DNA from: Dehalococcoidia bacterium
GTDB taxonomy: Bacteria > Chloroflexota > Dehalococcoidia > CAUJGQ01
DNA: 64,000 nucleotides
Assembly (NCBI GenBank): GCA_035310145.1
Contig: DATGEL010000042.1
Location: 17,034-81,033, forward strand
Reading direction: 5' to 3'
The position numbers and the translations under genes are program-made. The notes under the pieces are model-generated. The model ran no database searches, was not told the origin of the DNA, and worked only from the letters and a program-made list of their open reading frames with translations. Shown in pieces: positions 33,025 through 40,286 of this stretch (positions are counted from its first letter, which is position 1; the number at the start of each line of letters is the position of its first letter).

Positions 33025-33674
33025 GCGATCAGACTCCACAGCACTTCGTTCAGGGTACGAGCCGTTGCCGGCGCGCGCTCCGGTTCCCGCCGCAGCAGAG
33101 TGCAGAGTCGCTGCGCTTCCTCGCCGGTGTCCACGTCGAACTCCTCGGGCAGCAGGTGGCAGCGATTGCCATGCTCGCGCACCAGCCGCAGCGTCTCCGC
33201 GAGCACCGAGGGCGTGCTCCAGTTCACGTCTTCGAAGATCCAGGGCGACGGCTGGCGCAGGCCGAGCAGATAGTAGCCGCCGTCGTGCGTCGGGCCGATC
33301 GCCACGTCGTGCGTGCGCAGTGCGGCGAACGCCCCGCGCACCCATTCCGGCCGCACGTGCGGCGCGTCGGCGCCGATCAGCACGCAGCGATCGGCGCCGC
33401 GGGCGAAGGCCCGGGCAAACGACCACTCCAGGCGCTCGCCGAAGCTCAACTCCGGCTGCTGCACCAGTTGCCAGCGCGGCGGCAGCGCCAGGCCCGCGGC
33501 CGAACCGTCAAGCGAGAGCAGGCGGCGCGCCGGCACACGGCCGGCCAGCAAGAGCGTGTCGGCGAACAACGCGGCATACAGGCGGTGCGCCTCCGCTTGC
33601 CCCAGGTCACGGACAAGCCGGGTCTTCGCCATGCCGGGCCGCGGCGCCCGGGCGAACACGATCAATGTATCCAT
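33021..33674 (-). CDS. TIGR04282 family (DUF2064) nucleotidyl/glycosyltransferase-like protein
   Basis: 217 residues from ATG 33674. DTLIVFARAPRPGMAKTRL is the family N-terminus; CVLIGADAPHVRPEWV and GPTHDGGYYLLGL are the GT-A nucleotide-sugar binding core. Members are assigned to arsenosugar or cofactor guanylyltransferase-like roles, not settled. It overlaps the molybdoenzyme gene (ATGA), and so may help cofactor or sugar modification for it. The start codon sits in a three-copy ATGGATAC repeat. Confidence 0.75.
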   Translation of the reverse strand: MDTLIVFARAPRPGMAKTRLVRDLGQAEAHRLYAALFADTLLLAGRVPARRLLSLDGSAAGLALPPRWQLVQQPELSFGERLEWSFARAFARGADRCVLIGADAPHVRPEWVRGAFAALRTHDVAIGPTHDGGYYLLGLRQPSPWIFEDVNWSTPSVLAETLRLVREHGNRCHLLPEEFDVDTGEEAQRLCTLLRREPERAPATARTLNEVLWSLIA

Positions 33675-33690
33675 GTATCCATGTATCCAT
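33667..33690 (-). repeat. (ATGGATAC)3 at the start codon of the glycosyltransferase gene
   Basis: Three tandem 8-bp units on the minus strand. Each contains ATG (33674, 33682, 33690), and since 8 is not a multiple of 3 the three starts lie in three frames; only the last is in frame with the gene. Gain or loss of a unit would change which start is read, which is a layout for phase variation, though three copies is a short array. Confidence 0.55.
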
Positions 33691-33850
33691 GCCGTCTCTT
33701 CCGGCGGGTGTGGATGCCCTGCCGTGAGGGCGGCAGCGTGGGCCGCCGCGCCTCGCGTCGGGGTGGCTCTTAGAGGATGGCGGAGCGCTGCCGCCGCGAC
33801 TGTCGCGGCCGTCACGGCTCGTGAGCGGCCTCACACGCGCATCCGCCGGG

Positions 33851-34036
33851 CTATGCATCAGCCTGAGGCGGCGTCGCGGGAATGGCCATGCTCCGAACGG
33901 TGAGCAGCGATGTACTCCCGAGCCAGCGGCTGAGGGCAGAGCCGGTGCAGACGCCCTGGCGGCGAGGCAGGGCCAGGAGCGCGGCGACGCACACGCCCCG
34001 CCGCGTGAGGCCGCGGACAAGGGGCGGCCTGTCCAC
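33851..34036 (-). pseudogene. Possible relic of an ECF sigma factor C-terminal region
   Basis: LVRGLTRRGVCVAALLAL and ALSRWLGSTSLLTVRS echo the segment between sigma-4 and the C-terminal extension of large ECF sigma factors (RRGLTLSAALLA-like, then LVASTVRAA). No complete domain, and only a short stretch; it may be chance. The rest of 33691-34073 shows no gene I can support. Confidence 0.25.
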
Positions 34037-34073
34037 GGCGTTACTGCGGAGCAGCGCCGTTTCGCAACGCGCC

Positions 34074-34103
34074 GTACGTCGTACACGTGGTACACGTCGT
34101 ACA
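34074..34103 (+). promoter_or_regulatory. GTAC-rich repeat before the OsmC-like gene
   Basis: GTACGTC, GTACACGTG, GTACACGTC and GTACA follow one another, ending in the AAGGAG ribosome site of the OsmC-like gene. It is a candidate operator or a simple repeat; no partner protein is known here. Confidence 0.4.
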
Positions 34104-34115
34104 AGGAGCTACCGT

Positions 34116-34613
34116 ATGGATCTGCGTACCCTGCAACGCCCGCTCAAAGAACGCTACCGCGCCGACCCGGCCAGCGCCCGCATCACGCTGCGCGCCGAGG
34201 GCAGCCAGCCGAAGACGCCGATGGCCTGATCGGTGGAGCTCGGACGCGCCATCTACCAGGCCGAGGCGCACAGCGGCGTGGGCGGCCCCGGCACTGCCGC
34301 CCGCTCCGGCGACCTGCTGCTGGGGGCGCTGGCGGCCTGCGCCCAGGTCACCTGCCAGATGGTGGCCACGGCCATGGCCGTGCCCATCCGCTCGATCACC
34401 GTCGCCGTCGAGGGCGAGCTCGATCTGCGCGGTACGCTCGGCCTGGCGAAGGATGCGCCGGTCGGCTTCGATCGCATCGCCCTGAGCTTCGCCATCGATG
34501 CGCCGGAGGCGACCGCCGAGCAACTGGCGGCGCTGCGCGAGAAGACCGAGCAGTACTGCGTCGTGCTGCAAACGCTGCAGCACAGTCCGGCGATCAGCGC
34601 CGTGTGGAGCTGA
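34116..34613 (+). CDS. OsmC family protein with in-frame TGA (possible selenoprotein)
   Basis: ATG 34116 follows AAGGAG. The first 37 residues (MDLRTLQRPLKERYRADP, ARITLRAEGSQ) end MA and then TGA at 34227-34229. Without a gap the frame continues SVELGRAIYQAEAHSGVGG, SGDLLLGALAACAQVTC, LRGTLGLAKDAPVGFD and EQYCVVLQTLQ to a normal stop. This family (165 codons here) usually has Cys at the TGA position (CKV-like after a glycine-rich stretch). So the TGA is either selenocysteine, fitting a peroxide or thiol-reactive OsmC protein, or a nonsense mutation. Downstream conservation favours function. A hairpin follows (34232-34253) but its loop is closer than usual to TGA, so SECIS support is weaker than for the rhodanese. 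Confidence 0.6.
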
Positions 34614-34632
34614 GCGCAGCACCGGCCACGGC

Positions 34633-35322
34633 TCAGTCCACGTGCGGCCGCGGCGGTGTTTCGCGCCGCGCACGCGCCAGCAGCTCGATCACCTCCTCGT
34701 CGCTGGTCTGATCGAAGTTCTCGTACCAGCGGCCCACGGCCAGGAAGTCGGCGGGAGATTCAACACACACCAGTTCATCGACCTCAGAGCGCAGGGCGGC
34801 GGCCGTCTCCGGCGGGCAGACCGGCACGGCCAGCACAATGCGCCGCGGCCGCGCCGCGCGGATGGCGCGTATCGCAGCACGCGCGGTCACGCCCGTGGCG
34901 AGGCCATCGTCCACGAGGATGACGCTGCATCCGGCGAGATCGGGCGCCGGCAGTCCGCCGCGAAAGGCTCGCTCGCGCCGCTCCATCTCCGCGGTCTCCT
35001 CGGCGACGACGGCATCGATCTGGGCCGGCGGGATGCCGAGCAGCGCGATCGTGTCGCGATCGAGCACGCGCACACCGCCGGGCGCGATCGCCCCGATGCC
35101 CAGCTCGCGCTGCGCGGGCGCCCCCAGCTTGCGTGCCACGATCACGTCGAGCGGAGCGCCGAGCAGGCGCGCCACCTCATAGCCGACCTCGACACCGCCG
35201 CGGGGCAAGGCCAGCACGATCGCATCCGGCCCTCGGTACGCCTGCAGCAGTTGCGCGAGCCGGCGGCCGGCGTCCGCCCGATCGTGGAAGGGCCGCGGAC
35301 CAAACAGCATTCGTCGCATCAT
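34633..35322 (-). CDS. Phosphoribosyltransferase family protein
   Basis: 229 residues from ATG 35322, which lies six bases after GAGGAG; ATG 35328 is an alternative. The PRPP-binding loop is VILVDDGLATGVTARAAI. ALPRGGVEVGYEVARLL and VARKLGAPAQRELGIGAI precede it, a layout common in stress-linked putative phosphoribosyltransferases next to dienelactone hydrolases. Substrate unknown. The N-terminal basic stretch FGPRPFHDRADAGR recalls these enzymes. Confidence 0.8.
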   Translation of the reverse strand: MMRRMLFGPRPFHDRADAGRRLAQLLQAYRGPDAIVLALPRGGVEVGYEVARLLGAPLDVIVARKLGAPAQRELGIGAIAPGGVRVLDRDTIALLGIPPAQIDAVVAEETAEMERRERAFRGGLPAPDLAGCSVILVDDGLATGVTARAAIRAIRAARPRRIVLAVPVCPPETAAALRSEVDELVCVESPADFLAVGRWYENFDQTSDEEVIELLARARRETPPRPHVD

Positions 35323-35644
35323 CGCCATCTCCTCGATCCGATCAAGCGCAGGCAGTGTCGGCGCGTGATGGCGGAGTGCGCTCGCCTCTCCAGTGTGCGC
35401 CGCTCACCGCCGCCTGTGCATACGGCCTTCGCCCGTGGTCGCGGGCGCGGCCGGCCGGCAGACGCATGGACGGGGTGCGGCCACGCTACCTATGTCCGGC
35501 GCGGCAACTACATGCGCGGGTACATGGTGCCGAGGCCCGCCCACGGTACGCTCGAGACGAGACAGTTGCGCCTTGAACGGGCGATACGCGTTTCGTCGCC
35601 ACACGGACGCGCCGTGCTCTTCAAGCACAGACAGGAGCATCGCG
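35323..35644. other. Divergent intergenic region
   Basis: No gene or RNA is supported here. A CAGGAG ribosome binding site lies at its right end. Potential promoters for both flanking genes are not clear from the sequence. Confidence 0.5.
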
Positions 35645-36124
35645 ATGAACCGAATCGCGTGGGTGATGCAGATCCGGGACGGTAGTGAGGGGGCGCTGCG
35701 CGAGGCGCAGACGAGCATACCAGCCGATGTGCTCCAGGGCGCCGGCATCGACGGCGTGGAGTCGTTCCTGGGCAGCGGCTACTTTCTGCTGGTGCTGGAA
35801 AGCGGCAAGCAGGACTTCCAGGCCACGATGCGGCGCTTCTTCGATGAGCCGGCGGTGCAGGGCTTCTTTGATAAGCTGCGGCCGCACGTCGAGTCCGGCC
35901 TGCCGGCGCGCAACGTTGCTTACGCCGCGGCGGACGACAAGCACCCCGGCGGCAACGCCCTGGAGAGTCGCTCGTCACCGCACACGGTGACCTCGGCCGC
36001 GCTGCCGCTGGCGGCATCGGCCTTCTGCTGGACCGCCGAGGGCGGTACGGCGAATACGGGTCTTGGCGGCCGCGGCGCCGTGCGGGGAGGCAGCGTGCAC
36101 GGCGGCTCTTCGCGCCCGGCCTGA
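35645..36124 (+). CDS. Hypothetical dimeric alpha/beta-barrel-like protein
   Basis: 159 residues from ATG 35645. MNRIAWVMQIRDGSEGALR, GVESFLGSGYFLLVLES, QDFQATMRRFFDEPAVQ and FFDKLRPHVES give the beta-alpha-beta repeat with flexible loops of ferredoxin-like dimeric alpha/beta-barrel proteins. The last 40 residues are low-complexity and glycine-rich. No enzyme motif is recognised. Confidence 0.55.
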   Translation: MNRIAWVMQIRDGSEGALREAQTSIPADVLQGAGIDGVESFLGSGYFLLVLESGKQDFQATMRRFFDEPAVQGFFDKLRPHVESGLPARNVAYAAADDKHPGGNALESRSSPHTVTSAALPLAASAFCWTAEGGTANTGLGGRGAVRGGSVHGGSSRPA

Positions 36125-36196
36125 TCAGCCAAGCCGGCTCCCAGCACGGTCGAGCTGCGCGGCATTCGCCCGGTCGCGGCCGCGAGGAGGCGCACG

Positions 36197-36496
36197 ATGG
36201 CCCTGTACCTGGAGCGGTACACGATTCCGCATGATCTGCCGGAGGAGGACATCGTCTACACGATGCGCCGGCTGAGCCGCGGCGACGTGCACGTCCAGCG
36301 CTGCTTCTACAGCCTGAGCGGCGGTCTGCTGTGGTGCCTCACCGATGCGCCCGACGAGGCTGCCATCCGTCGCGGCCTCGGCAGGATTCGGTTCGCCGCC
36401 ACGCTGGATGCGCTCGCACCCCTGGACGGCGCCTTCGACCCACGTGCGACGCGGCCCGGCGATGTAGGCGAAGCCGCTCGCGCCCGTGGCGGCTGA
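36197..36496 (+). CDS. DUF4242-like small protein
   Basis: 99 residues: LYLERYTIPHDLPEEDIVY, VHVQRCFYSLSGGLLWCLTD and APDEAAIRRGLGRI are the ferredoxin-like pattern of DUF4242 (SCO4226-like nickel-binding) proteins. Both copies of the fold are not visible, so it is a single-domain form. Preceded by GAGGAGGCG. Confidence 0.65.
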   Translation: MALYLERYTIPHDLPEEDIVYTMRRLSRGDVHVQRCFYSLSGGLLWCLTDAPDEAAIRRGLGRIRFAATLDALAPLDGAFDPRATRPGDVGEAARARGG

Positions 36497-37182
36497 GGTG
36501 GCACGAGCCGGCGAACGGTGCCGGGCGGAACCTTCGCCCAACCGGCCGCAACTCAAGCGCAACCCGCTGGAGGACGGGCGCGACTACATCGTCCTCCCGC
36601 CGTCATCCCGTCGGCATTGGCCGGAACTCGCGGCCGCGGAGGCTCCCGCTGAACCGCCTCCGCAGGAGCGCATGCATTCAGAGCCGCAGGAACAAGATCG
36701 AAGCGCTCAAGACACCTCGCAAAATCATCCTGGCTCACCCTCACATTTGGTGAAGCCAATGCCCCGACTCCCACCCGAGCGTCTCAATCCGGTCGGGCTG
36801 GCTCGCCGAAGCTACCCATTGAGCGGCGCACTTGCCGATGGCAGGGCCATCGCTCCCACTTCCGACCCCTCGTCACCAAAACCGCGGAAGAGCCGTGATG
36901 GTATCCACCGGCGGGTGGTTCGGTTGACCGATAGGCCCCTGAGCTGCCAAATGCGGTAGCCGGCGTTTCAACGGGCCTTCCAGCTCCGGCGAGGCTAGGG
37001 TCACGCTGGGAGCAGCGCCAGCGCGTCGTAGTCGGTGACGATGTCAATCATGCCGCCTATCCAGGCTCGCGTGACTTGCTCCAGCCGCGGCTTAGCTAGT
37101 CGCAGCACCCTACCGGCTACGCCCCGTGCTCGCAAAGCTGGTCAGCGCTGGCTGTACGTGCTGGCAGGACCGGAGGATGGCG
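36497..37182. other. Gene-poor stretch with repeat and relics
   Basis: No intact gene. It holds one copy of the 61-bp repeat (36873-36932) and, on the minus strand, a relic with no start that ends LEQVTRAWIGGMIDIVTDY and DALALLPA with stop at about 37014. Codon use here is unlike the flanks, and it is probably an eroded insertion region. Confidence 0.5.
36873..36932 (+). repeat. Copy A of a diverged ~61-bp repeat
   Basis: Contains the shared core GTGATGGTATCCACCGGCGG. About 51 of 61 bases match the inverted copy B (38145-38208), and its left end matches copy C (38327-38348). The copies flank the APH-like gene. Confidence 0.6.
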
Positions 37183-38064
37183 ATGGAACCATCAGAAGTC
37201 CAGCGCGCGGTTACAGCCGGGAGGTCGGCGGCTTCCGCCTTGGGCCTTCAAGTCGAGGGTGCGGTCGTTGTGCACAACTCGAACCGCATCGCCGTGCGCC
37301 TGATCCCTTGCAACGTTCTCGCTCGGGTCGCGCCGCTCTCGCATCAGACCGCCGACGACCTCGAAGTCGAGGTAGCTCGCCGTCTCGCCGAAACCGGTAG
37401 CCCGGTGGCTGAGCTTGAGCCTCGGGTGGCGCCGCGTGTCTATGTGCGTGACGGCTTCGCTATCACGCTGTGGACCTACTACGAGCCGGCGGCGTCCTCA
37501 GACATCGCACCGGCCGAGTACGCGCAGGCACTCGGCTGGCTCCATGCCGGCCTGCGCCAGATCGAAGTGAGCGCACCGCATTTCACCGACCGAGTCGCCG
37601 AAGCAGAGAGGCTGGTCGCTGACCGAGAGCAGACCCCAGGGCTTCTTGGCGCCGACCGGGAACTCCTCGGCAACACCCTGCGTCGCCTGAGTACCGGAAT
37701 CATCGGACGCGGCACCGGCGAACAGCTATTGCACGGAGAACCGCATTTGGGCAACTTGCTTCGGACACGACAAGGGCTGCTTATCGTGGACTTCGAGACG
37801 TGCTGTCGTGGGCCAGTCGAGTTCGACATCGCCCATGGCCTCCTCCCGAGCGAAGACGGGCGCATGTTGGCTACCGAAGAAGTTTGCGAGCACTATCCGG
37901 GGGCTGACCAAGGCGTACTTGACCAGTGCCGCATCCTCATATGGGCGATGATCACGACGTGGCGCTGGCAACGAGACGACCAGCTCCCCAACGGGCGCTA
38001 CTGGGCAAGCGAGGGGCTCAACCAGCTTCGGGCAGCACGCGATCGCTACGGACTGGATGTCTAG
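37183..38064 (+). CDS. APH family phosphotransferase
   Basis: 293 residues from ATG 37183, six bases after GGAGG (ATG 37177 lies directly on it). The kinase-like catalytic loop is HGEPHLGNLLRTRQG, and LLIVDFETCCRGPVEFD the metal-binding loop (DFE, normally DxD). The N-terminal beta lobe is short. APH enzymes phosphorylate aminoglycosides, choline, homoserine or other alcohols; no substrate can be assigned. It lies between diverged inverted repeats and near hicAB, so it is likely accessory. Confidence 0.75.
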   Translation: MEPSEVQRAVTAGRSAASALGLQVEGAVVVHNSNRIAVRLIPCNVLARVAPLSHQTADDLEVEVARRLAETGSPVAELEPRVAPRVYVRDGFAITLWTYYEPAASSDIAPAEYAQALGWLHAGLRQIEVSAPHFTDRVAEAERLVADREQTPGLLGADRELLGNTLRRLSTGIIGRGTGEQLLHGEPHLGNLLRTRQGLLIVDFETCCRGPVEFDIAHGLLPSEDGRMLATEEVCEHYPGADQGVLDQCRILIWAMITTWRWQRDDQLPNGRYWASEGLNQLRAARDRYGLDV

Positions 38065-38144
38065 GGCGGCCAAACCGCTATGTCGCCAGCCGACTCGGCG
38101 GCCGGAAGCTGGGATGGAGGCCACCCGCCCCGCTCACTACAGGC

Positions 38145-38208
38145 GGTCATCGGTCAGGCGAAGTGCCCGCCGGTGGATACCATCACGGGTCTTCCTCCAT
38201 TTTGGTGA
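38145..38208 (-). repeat. Copy B of the diverged ~61-bp repeat
   Basis: Inverted relative to copy A, with the same core GTGATGGTATCCACCGGCGG on the minus strand. Together with A it brackets the APH-like gene. Confidence 0.6.
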
Positions 38209-38326
38209 ACTGGCCTTGGCGGCTCCCACTGGCGGTCGGTGTGCGCCCGACTGCGGCGTGCAGCGCACCCCGAACACGTCACGGAGCGGCGTCGGCTCGG
38301 GGCATCGCGCCCATCCGGGACCGCCA

Positions 38327-38370
38327 TCGCCAAAAACGCGGAAGACCCACCATCACCTGGCGAGGTATCC
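38327..38370 (+). repeat. Copy C (partial) of the diverged repeat
   Basis: TCGCCAAAAACGCGGAAGAC matches the left end of copy A (about 19 of 22 bases over 38327-38348), then diverges; GAGGTATCCGC further on is a weaker trace. Confidence 0.4.
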
Positions 38371-38632
38371 GCTCAAGGCCGCTAAGGACGGGCTCGACCT
38401 GCTGCCGGACCTGCTTGCGCTACGCGGCCGCATGCACGCCGGTCGACGAGATTCCGCGGCGATTCTGTCGGGCAGGCGAGGATCGCGCTAGACTTCGAGC
38501 GGCCTTGCCGCGGGCCGCGCAGCCGATGGCGATCCTGCTGGCGTACGCTGCGGCACTGCCAGTTTGCCAGACGCGCCGGGCGAGGCGCCGCGGAGCCCAT
38601 TCGCGGTTCGGCGCCGCGGCTCTGGAGGGCTG

Positions 38633-38821
38633 GTGAAGGTTCGCGGTGTGATCAAGCTGCTGGAGGCCGGTGGCTGGCGTCAGGTTCACGGTCAGGGCAA
38701 AGGAAGCCATCGCAAGTTTCGGCATCCAGACCGTCCAGGGATGGTGATCGTTCCAGGACATCCCAACGACGATTTGGAGACCGGCACAGGGAACGCGATC
38801 AGGCGGCAGGCCGAACTTTGA
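38633..38821 (+). CDS. hicA: HicA family mRNA interferase toxin
   Basis: 62 residues from GTG 38633, behind CTGGAGGG. VIKLLEAGGWRQVHGQGKGS and HRKFRHPDRPGMVIVPGHPN give the dsRBD-like fold with the catalytic His in GSH. HicA cleaves mRNA in the ribosome. The paired antitoxin gene starts 16 bases later. The C-terminus (AIRRQAEL) is a little shorter than usual (SILKQAGL). Confidence 0.85.
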   Translation: MKVRGVIKLLEAGGWRQVHGQGKGSHRKFRHPDRPGMVIVPGHPNDDLETGTGNAIRRQAEL

Positions 38822-38837
38822 GAGGAGAGAGGAGCGG

Positions 38838-39287
38838 ATGTACCGCGTACATGCTGCCACCGTGTCGGTGCAAGTCCCGGTGATTCTCGAGGAGGGCGAG
38901 ACGAATTGGAGCGCATTCGCCCCAAGTATCCCGGGTTGCGTGACCACCGGCCGCGATCGCGACGAGACCCTGAAGAACATGGCCGAAGCGCTCAGTTATC
39001 ATCTCGACGAGACGCATCGTGACGAGTTGCAGGAATACGCGCACCTGAATCCAGAGCTGCGGCAGGCTGCAGCGATGGCGAAGGCCACGCTCTCGGTCGC
39101 TGAGGCTGCCAGTCTGGCGGGCGTCGGCTCGACCGCAATCACTGCTGCAATGCGTGATGGCGAATTGGCATGGGTTGAGACCCCAACGGAGAACGGCGCC
39201 GGCCATCGCCGTGCGCGCCGCGTCTACCGCCAGGAGCTCGAGCGCTGGGCGGCGGCGCGCCCGCAGCGTCGCAGGCGCAGCGCCTGA
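38838..39287 (+). CDS. hicB: HicB-type antitoxin with excisionase-like HTH
   Basis: 149 residues. The N-terminal part (VPVILEEGETNWSAFAPSIP, GCVTTGRDRDETLKNMAEAL) is the HicB RNase H-like fold. Instead of a ribbon-helix-helix or lambda-type HTH, the C-terminus has TLSVAEAASLAGVGSTAITA, AMRDGELAWVET and RRVYRQELERWAA, an excisionase/MerR-type helix-turn-helix. It would neutralise HicA and autoregulate the operon. Confidence 0.8.
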   Translation: MYRVHAATVSVQVPVILEEGETNWSAFAPSIPGCVTTGRDRDETLKNMAEALSYHLDETHRDELQEYAHLNPELRQAAAMAKATLSVAEAASLAGVGSTAITAAMRDGELAWVETPTENGAGHRRARRVYRQELERWAAARPQRRRRSA

Positions 39288-39363
39288 GCGAGACAGCTCA
39301 CGCCCGATCGATCGACTCACGTAGCTACGAACGAGCCGGATCGAGTCGCGCAGCAGCGCCGCG

Positions 39364-40149
39364 TTACGTCCGCGCCTGGGGTCGCGCCGAGGCGGTCCAG
39401 CCGCCGTCCACCACGATCGCCTGGCCGGTGACGAAGCTCGAATCGTCGCTCACCAGCCAAAGCGCCGCGGCGGCGATGTCCTCCGGCAGGCCGGCGCGCG
39501 GGATCGGCTGCGTCCGCGCGAGTTGCCCGCGCACCACCTCCGGGTCCAGTTCGTGCGCGCGGAAGGGGTTGGCGTAGATGATCGGCGTCAACGTGCCGCC
39601 GGGGCAGATGCAGTTGGCCCGCACGAAGTGCTGCGCGTTCTCGATCGCGCAAACGCGCGTGAGCTGGATCACGCCGCCTTTGGCCGCGCCGTAGGCGCCC
39701 TGGCCGGGCATGCCCATCAGGCCGGAGACGGAGGCCGTGCACACGATTGCGCCGCCGCCGTTCTGAATCAGGTACGGCAGGGCGTGCTTCATGCCCAGCC
39801 AGACCGCCTTCAGGTCGACGGCGATGATGCGGTCGAACTGCTCCTCGGCGCAGTCGGTGATCGGCCCCTCGCCGCCGCCGATGCCGGCGTTGTTGTAGAT
39901 CGCGTCGAGCTTGCCGAACGCCACGACCGCCGTGTGCACAAGCGCCCGCACATCTTCGGACTGCGTCACGTCCGTGCGCAGGAAACGGCAACTGCTTCCT
40001 AGCGCGGCGGCGAGCGCCGCGCCCTTCTCTTCCTGCAGATCGCCGAAGACGACCCGCGCCCCCTCCTGCACGAAGCGCCGCACCGTCGCCGCGCCGATGC
40101 CCGACGCTCCGCCCGTGATCACCGCGACTTTGCCGTCTAACGTTCCCAT
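39364..40149 (-). CDS. SDR family oxidoreductase
   Basis: 261 residues from ATG 40149. VAVITGGASGIGAATVRRF is the nucleotide motif, IYNNAGIGGG the NAG motif, and the catalytic set is Ser in CTASVSGL then Tyr-Lys at GAYGAAKGG. FGDLQEE at the end of strand 2 favours NAD. The substrate is unknown. It is divergent from the KdpD-like kinase. Related to the SDR at 18.3 kb only by fold. Confidence 0.9.
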   Translation of the reverse strand: MGTLDGKVAVITGGASGIGAATVRRFVQEGARVVFGDLQEEKGAALAAALGSSCRFLRTDVTQSEDVRALVHTAVVAFGKLDAIYNNAGIGGGEGPITDCAEEQFDRIIAVDLKAVWLGMKHALPYLIQNGGGAIVCTASVSGLMGMPGQGAYGAAKGGVIQLTRVCAIENAQHFVRANCICPGGTLTPIIYANPFRAHELDPEVVRGQLARTQPIPRAGLPEDIAAAALWLVSDDSSFVTGQAIVVDGGWTASARPQART

Positions 40150-40286
40150 GTTGCGCAGCGTACCGCGTCTACCGGCAGGGCGACAGGGGTGATCGCTCGC
40201 GCGTCCGCGCCGGGCCGGTCCGTGCCGGCAGCGACGGGTCGCCGGCATGGATAGCACGCTCGGGAAACGGCTCCACGCGGTACGCT

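Larger units (their letters stand above)
38065..38632. other. Gene-poor stretch with two repeat copies
   Basis: No supported gene. It contains repeat copies B and C. The 3' end gives way to the ribosome binding site GGAGGG of hicA. Confidence 0.5.
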
